A stretch of DNA of 64,000 nt from Cytobacillus solani (GTDB lineage Bacteria > Bacillota > Bacilli > Bacillales > Cytobacillaceae): contig NZ_LJIX01000006.1 of NCBI RefSeq assembly GCF_001420595.1, positions 3,767,058 to 3,831,057 on the forward strand, written 5' to 3'. The translations under genes were made by a program, and so were the position numbers. Position 1 is the stretch's first letter. Each line of letters starts with the position of its first letter. The notes below the pieces were generated by a model. That model saw nothing but the letters and a program-made list of their open reading frames with translations, ran no database searches and was not told where the DNA came from. This document shows, piece by piece, positions 55,200 through 62,457 of this stretch.

Positions 55200-56540
55200 A
55201 TGAATACAAATTTATCAGGAAAACAAATTTTAGCAATTGGACTTATGTTATTCGCAATGTTTTTCGGTGCCGGGAATATGATTTTCCCTCCATTTCTGGG
55301 ACAGGATGCCGGAACGAGTGTCTGGACTGCCATCTTTGGATTCTTAATCACTGGTGTTGGCTTGCCATTGCTGGGAGTAATCGCAATTGCCAAGGTTGGT
55401 GATTTAGAAACATTAGCAAATAGAGTTCACCCTGTTTACGCTGTTATATTTACAGTTGTTTTATTTCTAGTAATCGGACCGCTTTTCGCTATCCCGCGTA
55501 CTGGAACAGTTGCTTTTGAAATCGGTGTATTGCCATTTTTATCTGAAGGATCAACACCAAACGGATTAGGACTTTTAATATTTTCTGTTATATATTTTGC
55601 TATCTGTGCTTGGCTGTCTATGAATCCTACAAAACTTGTTGATACAATTGGTAAGCTATTGACACCCGCATTATTAACAGTTCTTGCTTTATTCGTTATA
55701 AAAAGCTTTATTACGCCACTGGGAGAACCGAAAGCACCAGTTGGTCCTTATGCGGAAGGTCCATTTTTCAAGGGGTTTATTGAAGGGTATTTAACAATGG
55801 ATGCCATCGCTTCTCTTGTATTCGGCGGAATGGTTATTGCTTCAATTAAAGGATTAGGCGTAACAAGCAAAAAATCAATATCAAAACTTTGTATAAAAGC
55901 TGCATTAATTGCAGTAGTAGGTCTTGGACTTGTTTATTTATCTTTAGCTTATATCGGTTCTACAAGCCCTGATGCTATTGGTATCCATGAAAATGGAGGA
56001 TCACTTCTTTCAGCTGCAGCTAACCACTTGTTCGGATCATTTGGAGCTGTTGTGCTTGGTTTAGCTATTCTATTTGCTTGTTTAACAACTGCGATCGGTT
56101 TAATTTCATCATGTGCACAATATTTTAATAAGCTAATGCCTAAGATTTCTTATAAAACGTTCGTTCTTGTTTTCTCCCTATTTAGTGCAGTTATTGCGAA
56201 TGTAGGATTAACACAGCTAATCAGTTTCTCTGTACCAGTATTAGTGTTTATCTATCCTTTAGCTATCGTTCTAATCTTACTGTCATTTGTCCATAATTTA
56301 TTTAATGGCTACTCATTAGTTTATATTTGTGCATTAATTCCAACAGGTCTAGTAGGTCTTGTAGATGGTTTAAATGCTGCTGGATTGAATATCTCTGCTG
56401 CTACAGATGTACTAAGTGTCCTTCCATTCTTTAGCCAAGGCATCGGCTGGTTAGTTCCAGCAATCGTTGGTGCAATCGTCGGCTATTGTATCGCTCTTGC
56501 AGCTGGAGAATCAAAGAAAACTGTTCCAACAAGTAACTAA
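55200..56540 (+). CDS. brnQ: Branched-chain amino acid carrier, BrnQ/BraB (copy 2)
   Basis: A 446-residue paralogue of the preceding carrier, alignable end to end with almost no gaps (MNTNL start, FFGAGNMIFPPFLGQDAGT, GESKKTV end). The two copies differ mostly by conservative hydrophobic changes, so both look functional. GGAGGAATAATA precedes the ATG. A 14/15 CodY box in the leader predicts repression when branched-chain amino acids and GTP are abundant. Confidence 0.95.
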   Translation: MNTNLSGKQILAIGLMLFAMFFGAGNMIFPPFLGQDAGTSVWTAIFGFLITGVGLPLLGVIAIAKVGDLETLANRVHPVYAVIFTVVLFLVIGPLFAIPRTGTVAFEIGVLPFLSEGSTPNGLGLLIFSVIYFAICAWLSMNPTKLVDTIGKLLTPALLTVLALFVIKSFITPLGEPKAPVGPYAEGPFFKGFIEGYLTMDAIASLVFGGMVIASIKGLGVTSKKSISKLCIKAALIAVVGLGLVYLSLAYIGSTSPDAIGIHENGGSLLSAAANHLFGSFGAVVLGLAILFACLTTAIGLISSCAQYFNKLMPKISYKTFVLVFSLFSAVIANVGLTQLISFSVPVLVFIYPLAIVLILLSFVHNLFNGYSLVYICALIPTGLVGLVDGLNAAGLNISAATDVLSVLPFFSQGIGWLVPAIVGAIVGYCIALAAGESKKTVPTSN

Positions 56541-56603
56541 GTGAAAATGAAATGAAAAGAATTGGTTTTGGCCAATTCCTTTTTTAAATAGAGTAAAATA
56601 TAC

Positions 56604-56641
56604 AAAAAAGAGTCCGCCTAAACTAAATTGGCGGACTCTTT
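56604..56641. terminator. Bidirectional terminator between brnQ2 and ezrA
   Basis: A 12-bp perfect stem AAAGAGTCCGCC/GGCGGACTCTTT (56607-56618 with 56630-56641) between convergent genes, with A/T runs outside. Confidence 0.9.
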
Positions 56642-56643
56642 GC

Positions 56644-58332
56644 TTACTGTTCACTTGTTAATTCTTCTATTCTTTTTATTGCACCTGGATCAATTTCTTC
56701 TATAGTAGTTGCCGCTTGCTCCAATGCTGTTCTGTAATCATATCCTCTAAATAAGCTTTCCGCTTCAAGTAATCCTTTTTCAACAGACGGGTATCTGCTT
56801 CGATATCTATTCCCATATTGAATGACCTTTTCCACAAGAACGATCGTTTCAATCATTTCATCTGTTGTGTTAACTACTTTTTCTACTGTTAACACAGCTA
56901 CTTCTAAATACTGCTGGATTGTTTGAATATTTAGCGGCTGCTCCTCGAGCTTGGCGATTACATTTTCAATACTTTCTTTTGCGTCCTGCATTAAATATTT
57001 ATAATCCTGCGGCAAGCCTGGGACATTGCTTTTTGAAACACGTCTAACCGTTTCAGCCATTTTCTTTCTGAGTTCCTTTACCTTTTCTCGGGCACTCATT
57101 TCATCTTTTCTGAGCATCTGCAGCTTTTCAGCAAATGAAGCATGTTCATCCTCCACTTCTTCAAGCTGACTTCTAATTTCGTCAAGTTCTGCTTTTAGGA
57201 TAGAGTGTGCAGTCGTTTGACTGACAATTTTATGTTCAAGCACTTCGAACCTTTTAACAAGCTGTGTTAATCTTTTTTCGAGCTGTGTCTGAACTTCTAT
57301 ATCCTTATCTGATACATGATAGCTTTGACGAACGATTTCAAGCTCATTCTTCAATTGTTTATTAATTTCCCTGTTTGTAAACAGCATATTTCTAGTTACT
57401 TCATCTTGTTTGTCAATAAAATGCCTTGAATGTACTTCCTCTTCAAGAAGATCGTATAATAAATCAATACTATCTTTCACGTCACTGATTCCTTTTTGAA
57501 CATCCGTAATTTCTGTCTGTTCAATCAATATCGCATAGCCCTTGATGGATTCTTCTAACCTCTCTGTTTCTTTCTCTAACTGAATATGATCAAGAATAAA
57601 TCCTTGCTCTAGCATATCTTTATACCCATCTTTTAATTCTTTTAGTTGTGCAGGAATTTTCGAGAAGCATTCAACCATAAAACTCGGGATGACTTCCATT
57701 TTCTCTTTCACATGATCTAATTCTGCCTGTATGGTTAAAACAATCTCTCTTGCTTCTAAATAGTTTCCGCTCTCTGTTTTCTCATTAAAATCTTGAAACT
57801 TCGCAAATGACTCATCTAATTGCTTTTCAAGTATATCTGCTGCTTTTCCATATGTATGACGGTGGGCAAGCAGTGTTTTTTTATTCTCACGGTAGATGTC
57901 TTTTAGTTCTTCAATTTCCGTTCTGTTTTTCTCCTCACTGCCTACGAGATCATTTAGTTCATTTAATAATTTCTTTATGTTCTCTTCAATTTCTGTTAAG
58001 TACTTATCAATTTCTCCCTGTACTTGCTTTGCTTTATTAAAACGATATTTATCGATAAATTCCTCGGCATCAAATAAATACTCTTCAACATTTGGCAATT
58101 GTGCTGTAACAATATCATCCCATTCTGTTCGCCAGCGCTCAAATAACTCCTCTGTTTGGCCTGTCATATTCAATTGCTTTACCTTTGACATTTCTTCGAG
58201 AACAGGGCGATTCACAATATCCATCTTCCATGCTTCAAGCCGATCAATTTCTTTAAAGTATTTTTTCTTTAATATAAATCCTGTTAAAAATAAGCCGATA
58301 AGAATGACGATAACGCCAATAATCCATTCCAC
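56644..58332 (-). CDS. ezrA: Septation ring formation regulator EzrA
   Basis: A membrane-anchored, spectrin-like modulator of FtsZ ring assembly. The 562 residues show one N-terminal membrane helix (3-22, IIGVIVILIGLFLTGFIL) and then continuous coiled-coil/helical repeats to the C-terminus, with the conserved YRSRYPSVEKGLLEAESLFRG-type segment near 515-540. The start is GTG 58332, after AGGGGG. It is divergent from hisJ. Confidence 0.96.
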   Translation of the reverse strand: MEWIIGVIVILIGLFLTGFILKKKYFKEIDRLEAWKMDIVNRPVLEEMSKVKQLNMTGQTEELFERWRTEWDDIVTAQLPNVEEYLFDAEEFIDKYRFNKAKQVQGEIDKYLTEIEENIKKLLNELNDLVGSEEKNRTEIEELKDIYRENKKTLLAHRHTYGKAADILEKQLDESFAKFQDFNEKTESGNYLEAREIVLTIQAELDHVKEKMEVIPSFMVECFSKIPAQLKELKDGYKDMLEQGFILDHIQLEKETERLEESIKGYAILIEQTEITDVQKGISDVKDSIDLLYDLLEEEVHSRHFIDKQDEVTRNMLFTNREINKQLKNELEIVRQSYHVSDKDIEVQTQLEKRLTQLVKRFEVLEHKIVSQTTAHSILKAELDEIRSQLEEVEDEHASFAEKLQMLRKDEMSAREKVKELRKKMAETVRRVSKSNVPGLPQDYKYLMQDAKESIENVIAKLEEQPLNIQTIQQYLEVAVLTVEKVVNTTDEMIETIVLVEKVIQYGNRYRSRYPSVEKGLLEAESLFRGYDYRTALEQAATTIEEIDPGAIKRIEELTSEQ

Positions 58333-58577
58333 TTTTTAAAGCCCCCTGTTCTGTTCCGAGCCAATATATGATGATCTATGTAAATATTTATTATCATGTT
58401 CAGTTCAATGTTTTTATGATACCATGTAAACGACATTTTTTGACTATTTATTTCATTTTTTTATCTAAATTATTGTGAAAAAGCATATTCACTTAAACAT
58501 TTTATCTTTTTATTGTACAAATTTTCAAATATTTCACTTCGTTTTTATCAACTTATTTAAGGCAGGTGGAAAGATAT

Positions 58578-59384
58578 ATGATAAAAGATGGCCATATCCA
58601 TACCCCATTTTGTCCACATGGCACGAAGGATACATTAGAAGCATATGTCGAAAAGGCTCTTTCATTAGGTTTTCAAGAAATTTCTTTTACTGAGCACGCC
58701 CCATTGCCACCAGGATTTATTGATCCTACCCCTGAACAAGACAGTTCAATGGACATTGAACAATTGGAAAGCTATTTTGACAAGATTAACAAGGTTAAGT
58801 CTCTTTACAGTGGAAAAATAAAAATTAATACGGGGCTGGAGGTTGATTTTATCGAAGGCTTTGAACAGGAGACTACACAACTGCTTGATCAATACGGCAA
58901 ATATTTAGATGATGCGATCCTCTCTGTTCATTTTTTAAAATTTGGAAGCCAGTATGCTTGCATTGATTATTCACCGGAAGCTTTCGGCCAAATGGTTGAA
59001 GTATACGGAGCTACTGAGAACGTATATCGCGCTTATTTCAAAACCTTGCTCCAATCTATTAATTGTAATTTAGGTCCATATAAACCAAAGCGTATTGGAC
59101 ATATGACATTAGTGAAAAAATTCCAAAAAAAGTATCCTGTAAAAAAGGCTTTTACAAATGAAATAATGGAAATATTAAAGGCTATCAAGATTAAAGGCTA
59201 TGAAATTGACTATAACGGAGCTGGATTTTCCAAGCCCCTCTGTAAAGAGGCATATCCCCCTGACTGGGTAGCTGAAGAAGCGATAAACCTGAAAATCCCC
59301 CTCGTTTACGGTTCTGATGCACATCAAATGAAGGAACTGGGACAAGGCCTTAGTATGATGCCATTGTGGAAGGGGAACCAATAG
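58578..59384 (+). CDS. hisJ: Histidinol-phosphatase, PHP type
   Basis: Dephosphorylates L-histidinol phosphate, the penultimate step of histidine synthesis. The 268-residue PHP-family protein has the metal motifs DGHIHTPFCPHG, FTEHAP, a Glu in GLEVDFIEG, a His in SVHFLKFG and VYGSDAHQMKELG. The start is ATG 58578, after GGTGGAAAG; a GTG at 58566 overlaps the site. The length equals the B. subtilis protein as I recall. It converges with refZ. Confidence 0.95.
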   Translation: MIKDGHIHTPFCPHGTKDTLEAYVEKALSLGFQEISFTEHAPLPPGFIDPTPEQDSSMDIEQLESYFDKINKVKSLYSGKIKINTGLEVDFIEGFEQETTQLLDQYGKYLDDAILSVHFLKFGSQYACIDYSPEAFGQMVEVYGATENVYRAYFKTLLQSINCNLGPYKPKRIGHMTLVKKFQKKYPVKKAFTNEIMEILKAIKIKGYEIDYNGAGFSKPLCKEAYPPDWVAEEAINLKIPLVYGSDAHQMKELGQGLSMMPLWKGNQ

Positions 59385-59402
59385 CGGATTCCTTTTCCAC
59401 AT

Positions 59403-60035
59403 TTAATTCACTGCTAAATAGGCTCTGTCGTATTCGCTTTGACATAGTACACCATCAATCCATTTATAAACCTCTATTAAATACTTCTCAGCAAAATACC
59501 GCTCATTCGGACGAACATGAAGCACTTCATTCATATAATGTGTATTTAAAAACGGCATGTTCAAAAGACCTTTAAGCTGTAAAGTAATGTAATCAGGCAT
59601 TGAATGGCGAAACTCCTTTGCTTTCATTCCTCGCTCAATTACTTTATTAATATAAAATCTTTCCTTCATTAAATAAGTAGACATAATCTCACGTACAATT
59701 TGCGTATCCAATGATATTTCCCGCAAAATTAATCTCGTTAAATGAATATTTTCAAACTGATATATCATGATGTTCTCCACTATTTTTTTTAAAGAAAGGG
59801 CTGCTCCTTGTTCAAGGAATCCATATCCGTTTTCTATCTCCTTCACGTATCTCTCAAAAAAGATTGTAAAACAATGCTCTAGCAAACCATGCTTACTATC
59901 AAAATAGTAGGCAATATTAGCTGGATTTACCTTGGCTTTTTTCGCAATATCCCTAATAGATGTTCCATGAAACCCATTCACATTAAACAAATTAATTGAT
60001 GCACGAACAATTGCTTCTTTGGCATTCCCTTTCAT
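59403..60035 (-). CDS. refZ: TetR-like regulator RefZ (YttP)
   Basis: 210 residues. The N-terminal TetR helix-turn-helix (about 5-50; GFHGTSIRDIAKKAKVNPANIAYYF) and an all-helical C-terminal domain fit YttP/RefZ, which in B. subtilis is made at the onset of sporulation and inhibits FtsZ rings over the chromosome near the pole. The neighbourhood (ezrA-hisJ-refZ-ytsP) is the same. GTGGTGG precedes the ATG. Confidence 0.9.
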   Translation of the reverse strand: MKGNAKEAIVRASINLFNVNGFHGTSIRDIAKKAKVNPANIAYYFDSKHGLLEHCFTIFFERYVKEIENGYGFLEQGAALSLKKIVENIMIYQFENIHLTRLILREISLDTQIVREIMSTYLMKERFYINKVIERGMKAKEFRHSMPDYITLQLKGLLNMPFLNTHYMNEVLHVRPNERYFAEKYLIEVYKWIDGVLCQSEYDRAYLAVN

Positions 60036-60242
60036 ACAACCACCACTTTCACATTTTATCCGGGGCCTTGATAATCTTAAGTCGCCATTTTTATCGCAAA
60101 ATAGTTCAACAATATTCGTTATTATATAGACATTCTTGTTAAATTAGCCTTTTCCTTTATATAATTCTCGACAAAGTTTCACCTATTTCTTCTAGTTTTG
60201 CTATAATCTAAATAATATTTTAGAAAGTTAGGTGATTTTTAT

Positions 60243-60722
60243 ATGTTTAATGTCGAAGCCTATAAAGGGACTCGTGAGGAAAATTACACTTTAGTCATAA
60301 AACAGCTAGCTGCATTAATGGAAGGCGAGTCGAACCGAATAGCCAATTTAAGTAATGCATCAGCCCTTTTAAATCTTTTTCTAGATCGGATCAACTGGGT
60401 GGGATTTTATCTGCTCGAGGACAAGGAACTTGTACTAGGTCCCTTTCAAGGACTTCCTGCTTGTGTTAGGATTCCTCTCGGAAGAGGAGTTTGCGGAACT
60501 TCTGCTAAATTAGCAGAAACTATACGTGTGGAGGATGTAAATCTGTTCCCTGGGCACATCGCCTGTGATGCTTCATCGCAATCAGAGATTGTTGTTCCGC
60601 TTATGAAAAATGGCCAGCTGATCGGCGTTTTAGATATTGATTCACCTGAAAAAAACCGTTTCGACGAGCTTGACCAGCAGAAATTAGAAGAGTTTGTTGA
60701 TGTTTTAATAAAGTTTCTATAG
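60243..60722 (+). CDS. ytsP: GAF-domain free methionine-(R)-sulfoxide reductase
   Basis: A single 159-residue GAF domain of the fRMsr family. The three family cysteines are present: GLPACVRIP, GRGVCGT and HIACDA. It reduces free, not protein-bound, methionine R-sulfoxide. TTAGGTGA precedes the ATG. The next gene encodes a methionine gamma-lyase, so both act on free methionine, although on opposite strands. Confidence 0.93.
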   Translation: MFNVEAYKGTREENYTLVIKQLAALMEGESNRIANLSNASALLNLFLDRINWVGFYLLEDKELVLGPFQGLPACVRIPLGRGVCGTSAKLAETIRVEDVNLFPGHIACDASSQSEIVVPLMKNGQLIGVLDIDSPEKNRFDELDQQKLEEFVDVLIKFL

Positions 60723-60737
60723 ATTCATTTCTCTAGT

Positions 60738-60786
60738 AAAAACTAAGACATTCGCCAGGCCTTTCGGCAAATGTCTTAGTTTTTTT
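60738..60786 (+). terminator. Terminator of ytsP
   Basis: A long stem AAACTAAGACATT-GCC / GGC-AATGTCTTAGTTT with a T run. Confidence 0.92.
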
Positions 60787-60793
60787 ATACGTT

Positions 60794-60817
60794 CAGAATG
60801 TATGGATATACATTCTG
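60794..60817. other. Ten-bp inverted repeat between two terminators
   Basis: CAGAATGTAT and ATACATTCTG flank GGAT. There is no T run; it lies between the ytsP and megL terminators. Confidence 0.4.
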
Positions 60818-60825
60818 ATTAGCCA

Positions 60826-60862
60826 TAAGAGGCAATGATTTTTAATCACTGCCCCCTCTTTT
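60826..60862 (-). terminator. Terminator of megL
   Basis: GAGGGGGCAGTGATT and AATCATTGCCTC pair on the minus strand around a short A-rich loop. Confidence 0.75.
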
Positions 60863-60864
60863 CG

Positions 60865-62052
60865 TTAAATTTTGTTTAATGCTTCCTCTAGATCGCTTCG
60901 TATATCCTCCCAAGACTCCAGACCTACGGATAATCTGAGGAGTGTATCATCAATTCCCATTCTCTCTCTGGATTCTTTCGGTACTACTGCATGTGTCATC
61001 GTTGCTGGGTGCTGAATTAATGTTTCTGCATCTCCAAGGCTGACGGCAATTTTAATGAGATTAAGTTCATTCATAAGTGCTTGTGCTGTTGTCTTATTTC
61101 CGTTTAGCGTAAAGGAAATTAATCCACCAGGCTTCCTCATTTGCTTTTGTGCAATCGGAAAATCTGGATTTTGTTCATCCCCAGGATAAAATACCTTGGA
61201 TACTTTCGGATGGCTTATTAGAAAACCAGCTAGCTTTTCAGCATTCTCACAATGACGATCCATTCTTACCGCCAGCGTTTTTAACCCACGAAGCAAAAGC
61301 CAGGCATCAAATGGAGAAATGACACCTCCGATATCCTTCTGTGTTGTGAGCGCTATTCTCCCAATGAACTCTTTTTTTCCAACGGCTATGCCTGCGATCA
61401 CATCGCCATGGCCGCATATATATTTCGTCGCACTATGGATAACGACATCACATCCAAGCGTGATTGGGTTTTGCAAGTATGGGGAACAGAAGGTATTATC
61501 CACCACAACCGGGATTCCTTTATCTCTTCCAACTTCCGCAATCATTTGTAAATCTACTAGTTTCATTGTAGGGTTAATAGGTGTTTCCACATAAATACAA
61601 ACTGTTTCTGGACGAATTGCTTGTAATAATTGCTCTCTTGATTCCATAGCCGAAAAATCGTGGCTAATATTATATTTTTCATTCATCATCTCTAATAATC
61701 CAAAGGTGCAGCCATATACTCCTTGTGAGCATAAAATATGATCACCTGTTTTCGTTAATCCAAGCAGGATGGCTGACACACCTGCCATCCCCGAACTAAA
61801 CGCTAGAGCTGCTTCTCCATTTTCTAGAGCAGCCATTCTTTCCTCAAGCATGGTCACTGTTGGATTGCCAAGTCTTGAGTATATATAGCCTTCTTCTTCT
61901 CCAGCAAAGCGTCTTTCTCCTTGCTCAGCTGTTTCGAATGTAAAGGTTGATGTTTGAAATAAGGGCGGTGCCAAACTGCCACTATATTTTTCCGAATTAT
62001 ATCCTTCATGAATAACTTTTGTTTCAATTTTTGTTGGATTGGTTTCTGTCAT
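60865..62052 (-). CDS. megL: Methionine gamma-lyase
   Basis: A PLP enzyme of the Cys/Met metabolism family, 395 residues, with the PLP Lys in HSATKYICGHGD and the Tyr/Arg pair in YSRLGNPT. It has Cys in QGVYGCTFGLL, the position of the Cys characteristic of methionine gamma-lyases as against cystathionine synthases. The expected reaction is methionine to methanethiol, 2-oxobutyrate and ammonia. AGAGGGGGATA precedes the ATG. A perfect cre site in the leader predicts CcpA repression. It appears inserted relative to B. subtilis between ytsP and dgcP. Confidence 0.87.
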   Translation of the reverse strand: MTETNPTKIETKVIHEGYNSEKYSGSLAPPLFQTSTFTFETAEQGERRFAGEEEGYIYSRLGNPTVTMLEERMAALENGEAALAFSSGMAGVSAILLGLTKTGDHILCSQGVYGCTFGLLEMMNEKYNISHDFSAMESREQLLQAIRPETVCIYVETPINPTMKLVDLQMIAEVGRDKGIPVVVDNTFCSPYLQNPITLGCDVVIHSATKYICGHGDVIAGIAVGKKEFIGRIALTTQKDIGGVISPFDAWLLLRGLKTLAVRMDRHCENAEKLAGFLISHPKVSKVFYPGDEQNPDFPIAQKQMRKPGGLISFTLNGNKTTAQALMNELNLIKIAVSLGDAETLIQHPATMTHAVVPKESRERMGIDDTLLRLSVGLESWEDIRSDLEEALNKI

Positions 62053-62070
62053 TATTCATATCCCCCTCTT

Positions 62071-62084
62071 TGTAAACGCTTTCA
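62071..62084 (-). promoter_or_regulatory. Perfect CcpA cre site before megL
   Basis: TGAAAGCGTTTACA on the minus strand matches every fixed position of TGWAANCGNTNWCA. It lies 19 bases upstream of the megL ATG, adjoining the ribosome binding site, a repression position. Confidence 0.8.
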
Positions 62085-62103
62085 ATTATTCACAAAAAAA
62101 TAT

Positions 62104-62388
62104 TTACGTTATTATCATATGATAATTCCAACTATTTGGAAAGTAATTTGTAAGAACAAGTGTGTAAGCGCCTTGATCATACCCGACAAGCACACGATGA
62201 GCCTCTCGGAAAGGTTGTCCTTTACCTTTTTGGAAGAATTGATCAAAATTGCATTGTGACACTAGTACGTCCTTTACGTTGAGGGTAGACGCTACTCCTA
62301 TAAGCAACCGCTTATTACTCGTGCATGTAATCATTGTCGAAGCATTCCTTGTAGAGCTGAACGCAGATCTACTCGTTATCATGAACAC
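62104..62388 (-). CDS. Uncertain 94-residue ORF upstream of megL
   Basis: An open frame with GTG start in a 405-base gap, on the same strand as megL. The second half (QPFREAHRVLVGYDQGAYTL) reads like ordinary protein. There is no Shine-Dalgarno, no family I recognise, and codon use is richer in G/C at third positions than its neighbours. It may be a gene remnant or part of the megL 5' leader. A TATAAT (62396-62401 on the minus strand) lies just upstream. Confidence 0.25.
   Translation of the reverse strand: MFMITSRSAFSSTRNASTMITCTSNKRLLIGVASTLNVKDVLVSQCNFDQFFQKGKGQPFREAHRVLVGYDQGAYTLVLTNYFPNSWNYHMIIT
62111..62141. repeat. Two adjacent palindromes upstream of megL
   Basis: A perfect 16-base palindrome ATTATCATATGATAAT (62111-62126) abuts TTCCAA-CTAT-TTGGAA (62126-62141). 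They could be operator sites, or stems in the megL leader RNA. Confidence 0.45.
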
Positions 62389-62414
62389 ATCATCCGATTA
62401 TATAATTTCTATTA

Positions 62415-62453
62415 CAAAAAATAAGGACCAATCACTTTCAGAGCGATTGGCCC
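62415..62453 (-). terminator. Terminator of dgcP
   Basis: GGGCCAATCGCT and AGTGATTGGTCC pair (with wobbles) on the minus strand, then TTATTTTTTG. Confidence 0.85.
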
Positions 62454-62457
62454 AGTC

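Noticed and set aside
57896-58339. 147-codon ORF on the plus strand inside ezrA
   Set aside because: It is fully antisense to ezrA, Ser/Phe-rich as expected for the complement of a Lys/Glu-rich coiled coil, and has no family resemblance.
62104-62388. Similarity of the PFREAH string in the 94-residue ORF to argininosuccinate lyase ([13 protein letters not shown])
   Set aside because: Only six consecutive residues agree and flanking residues do not align with ArgH, so I do not call it an argH fragment.
62053-62457. S-box (SAM) or T-box riboswitch in front of megL
   Set aside because: Neither the conserved S-box core nor the T-box AGGGTGGNACCGCG sequence is present on the minus strand.
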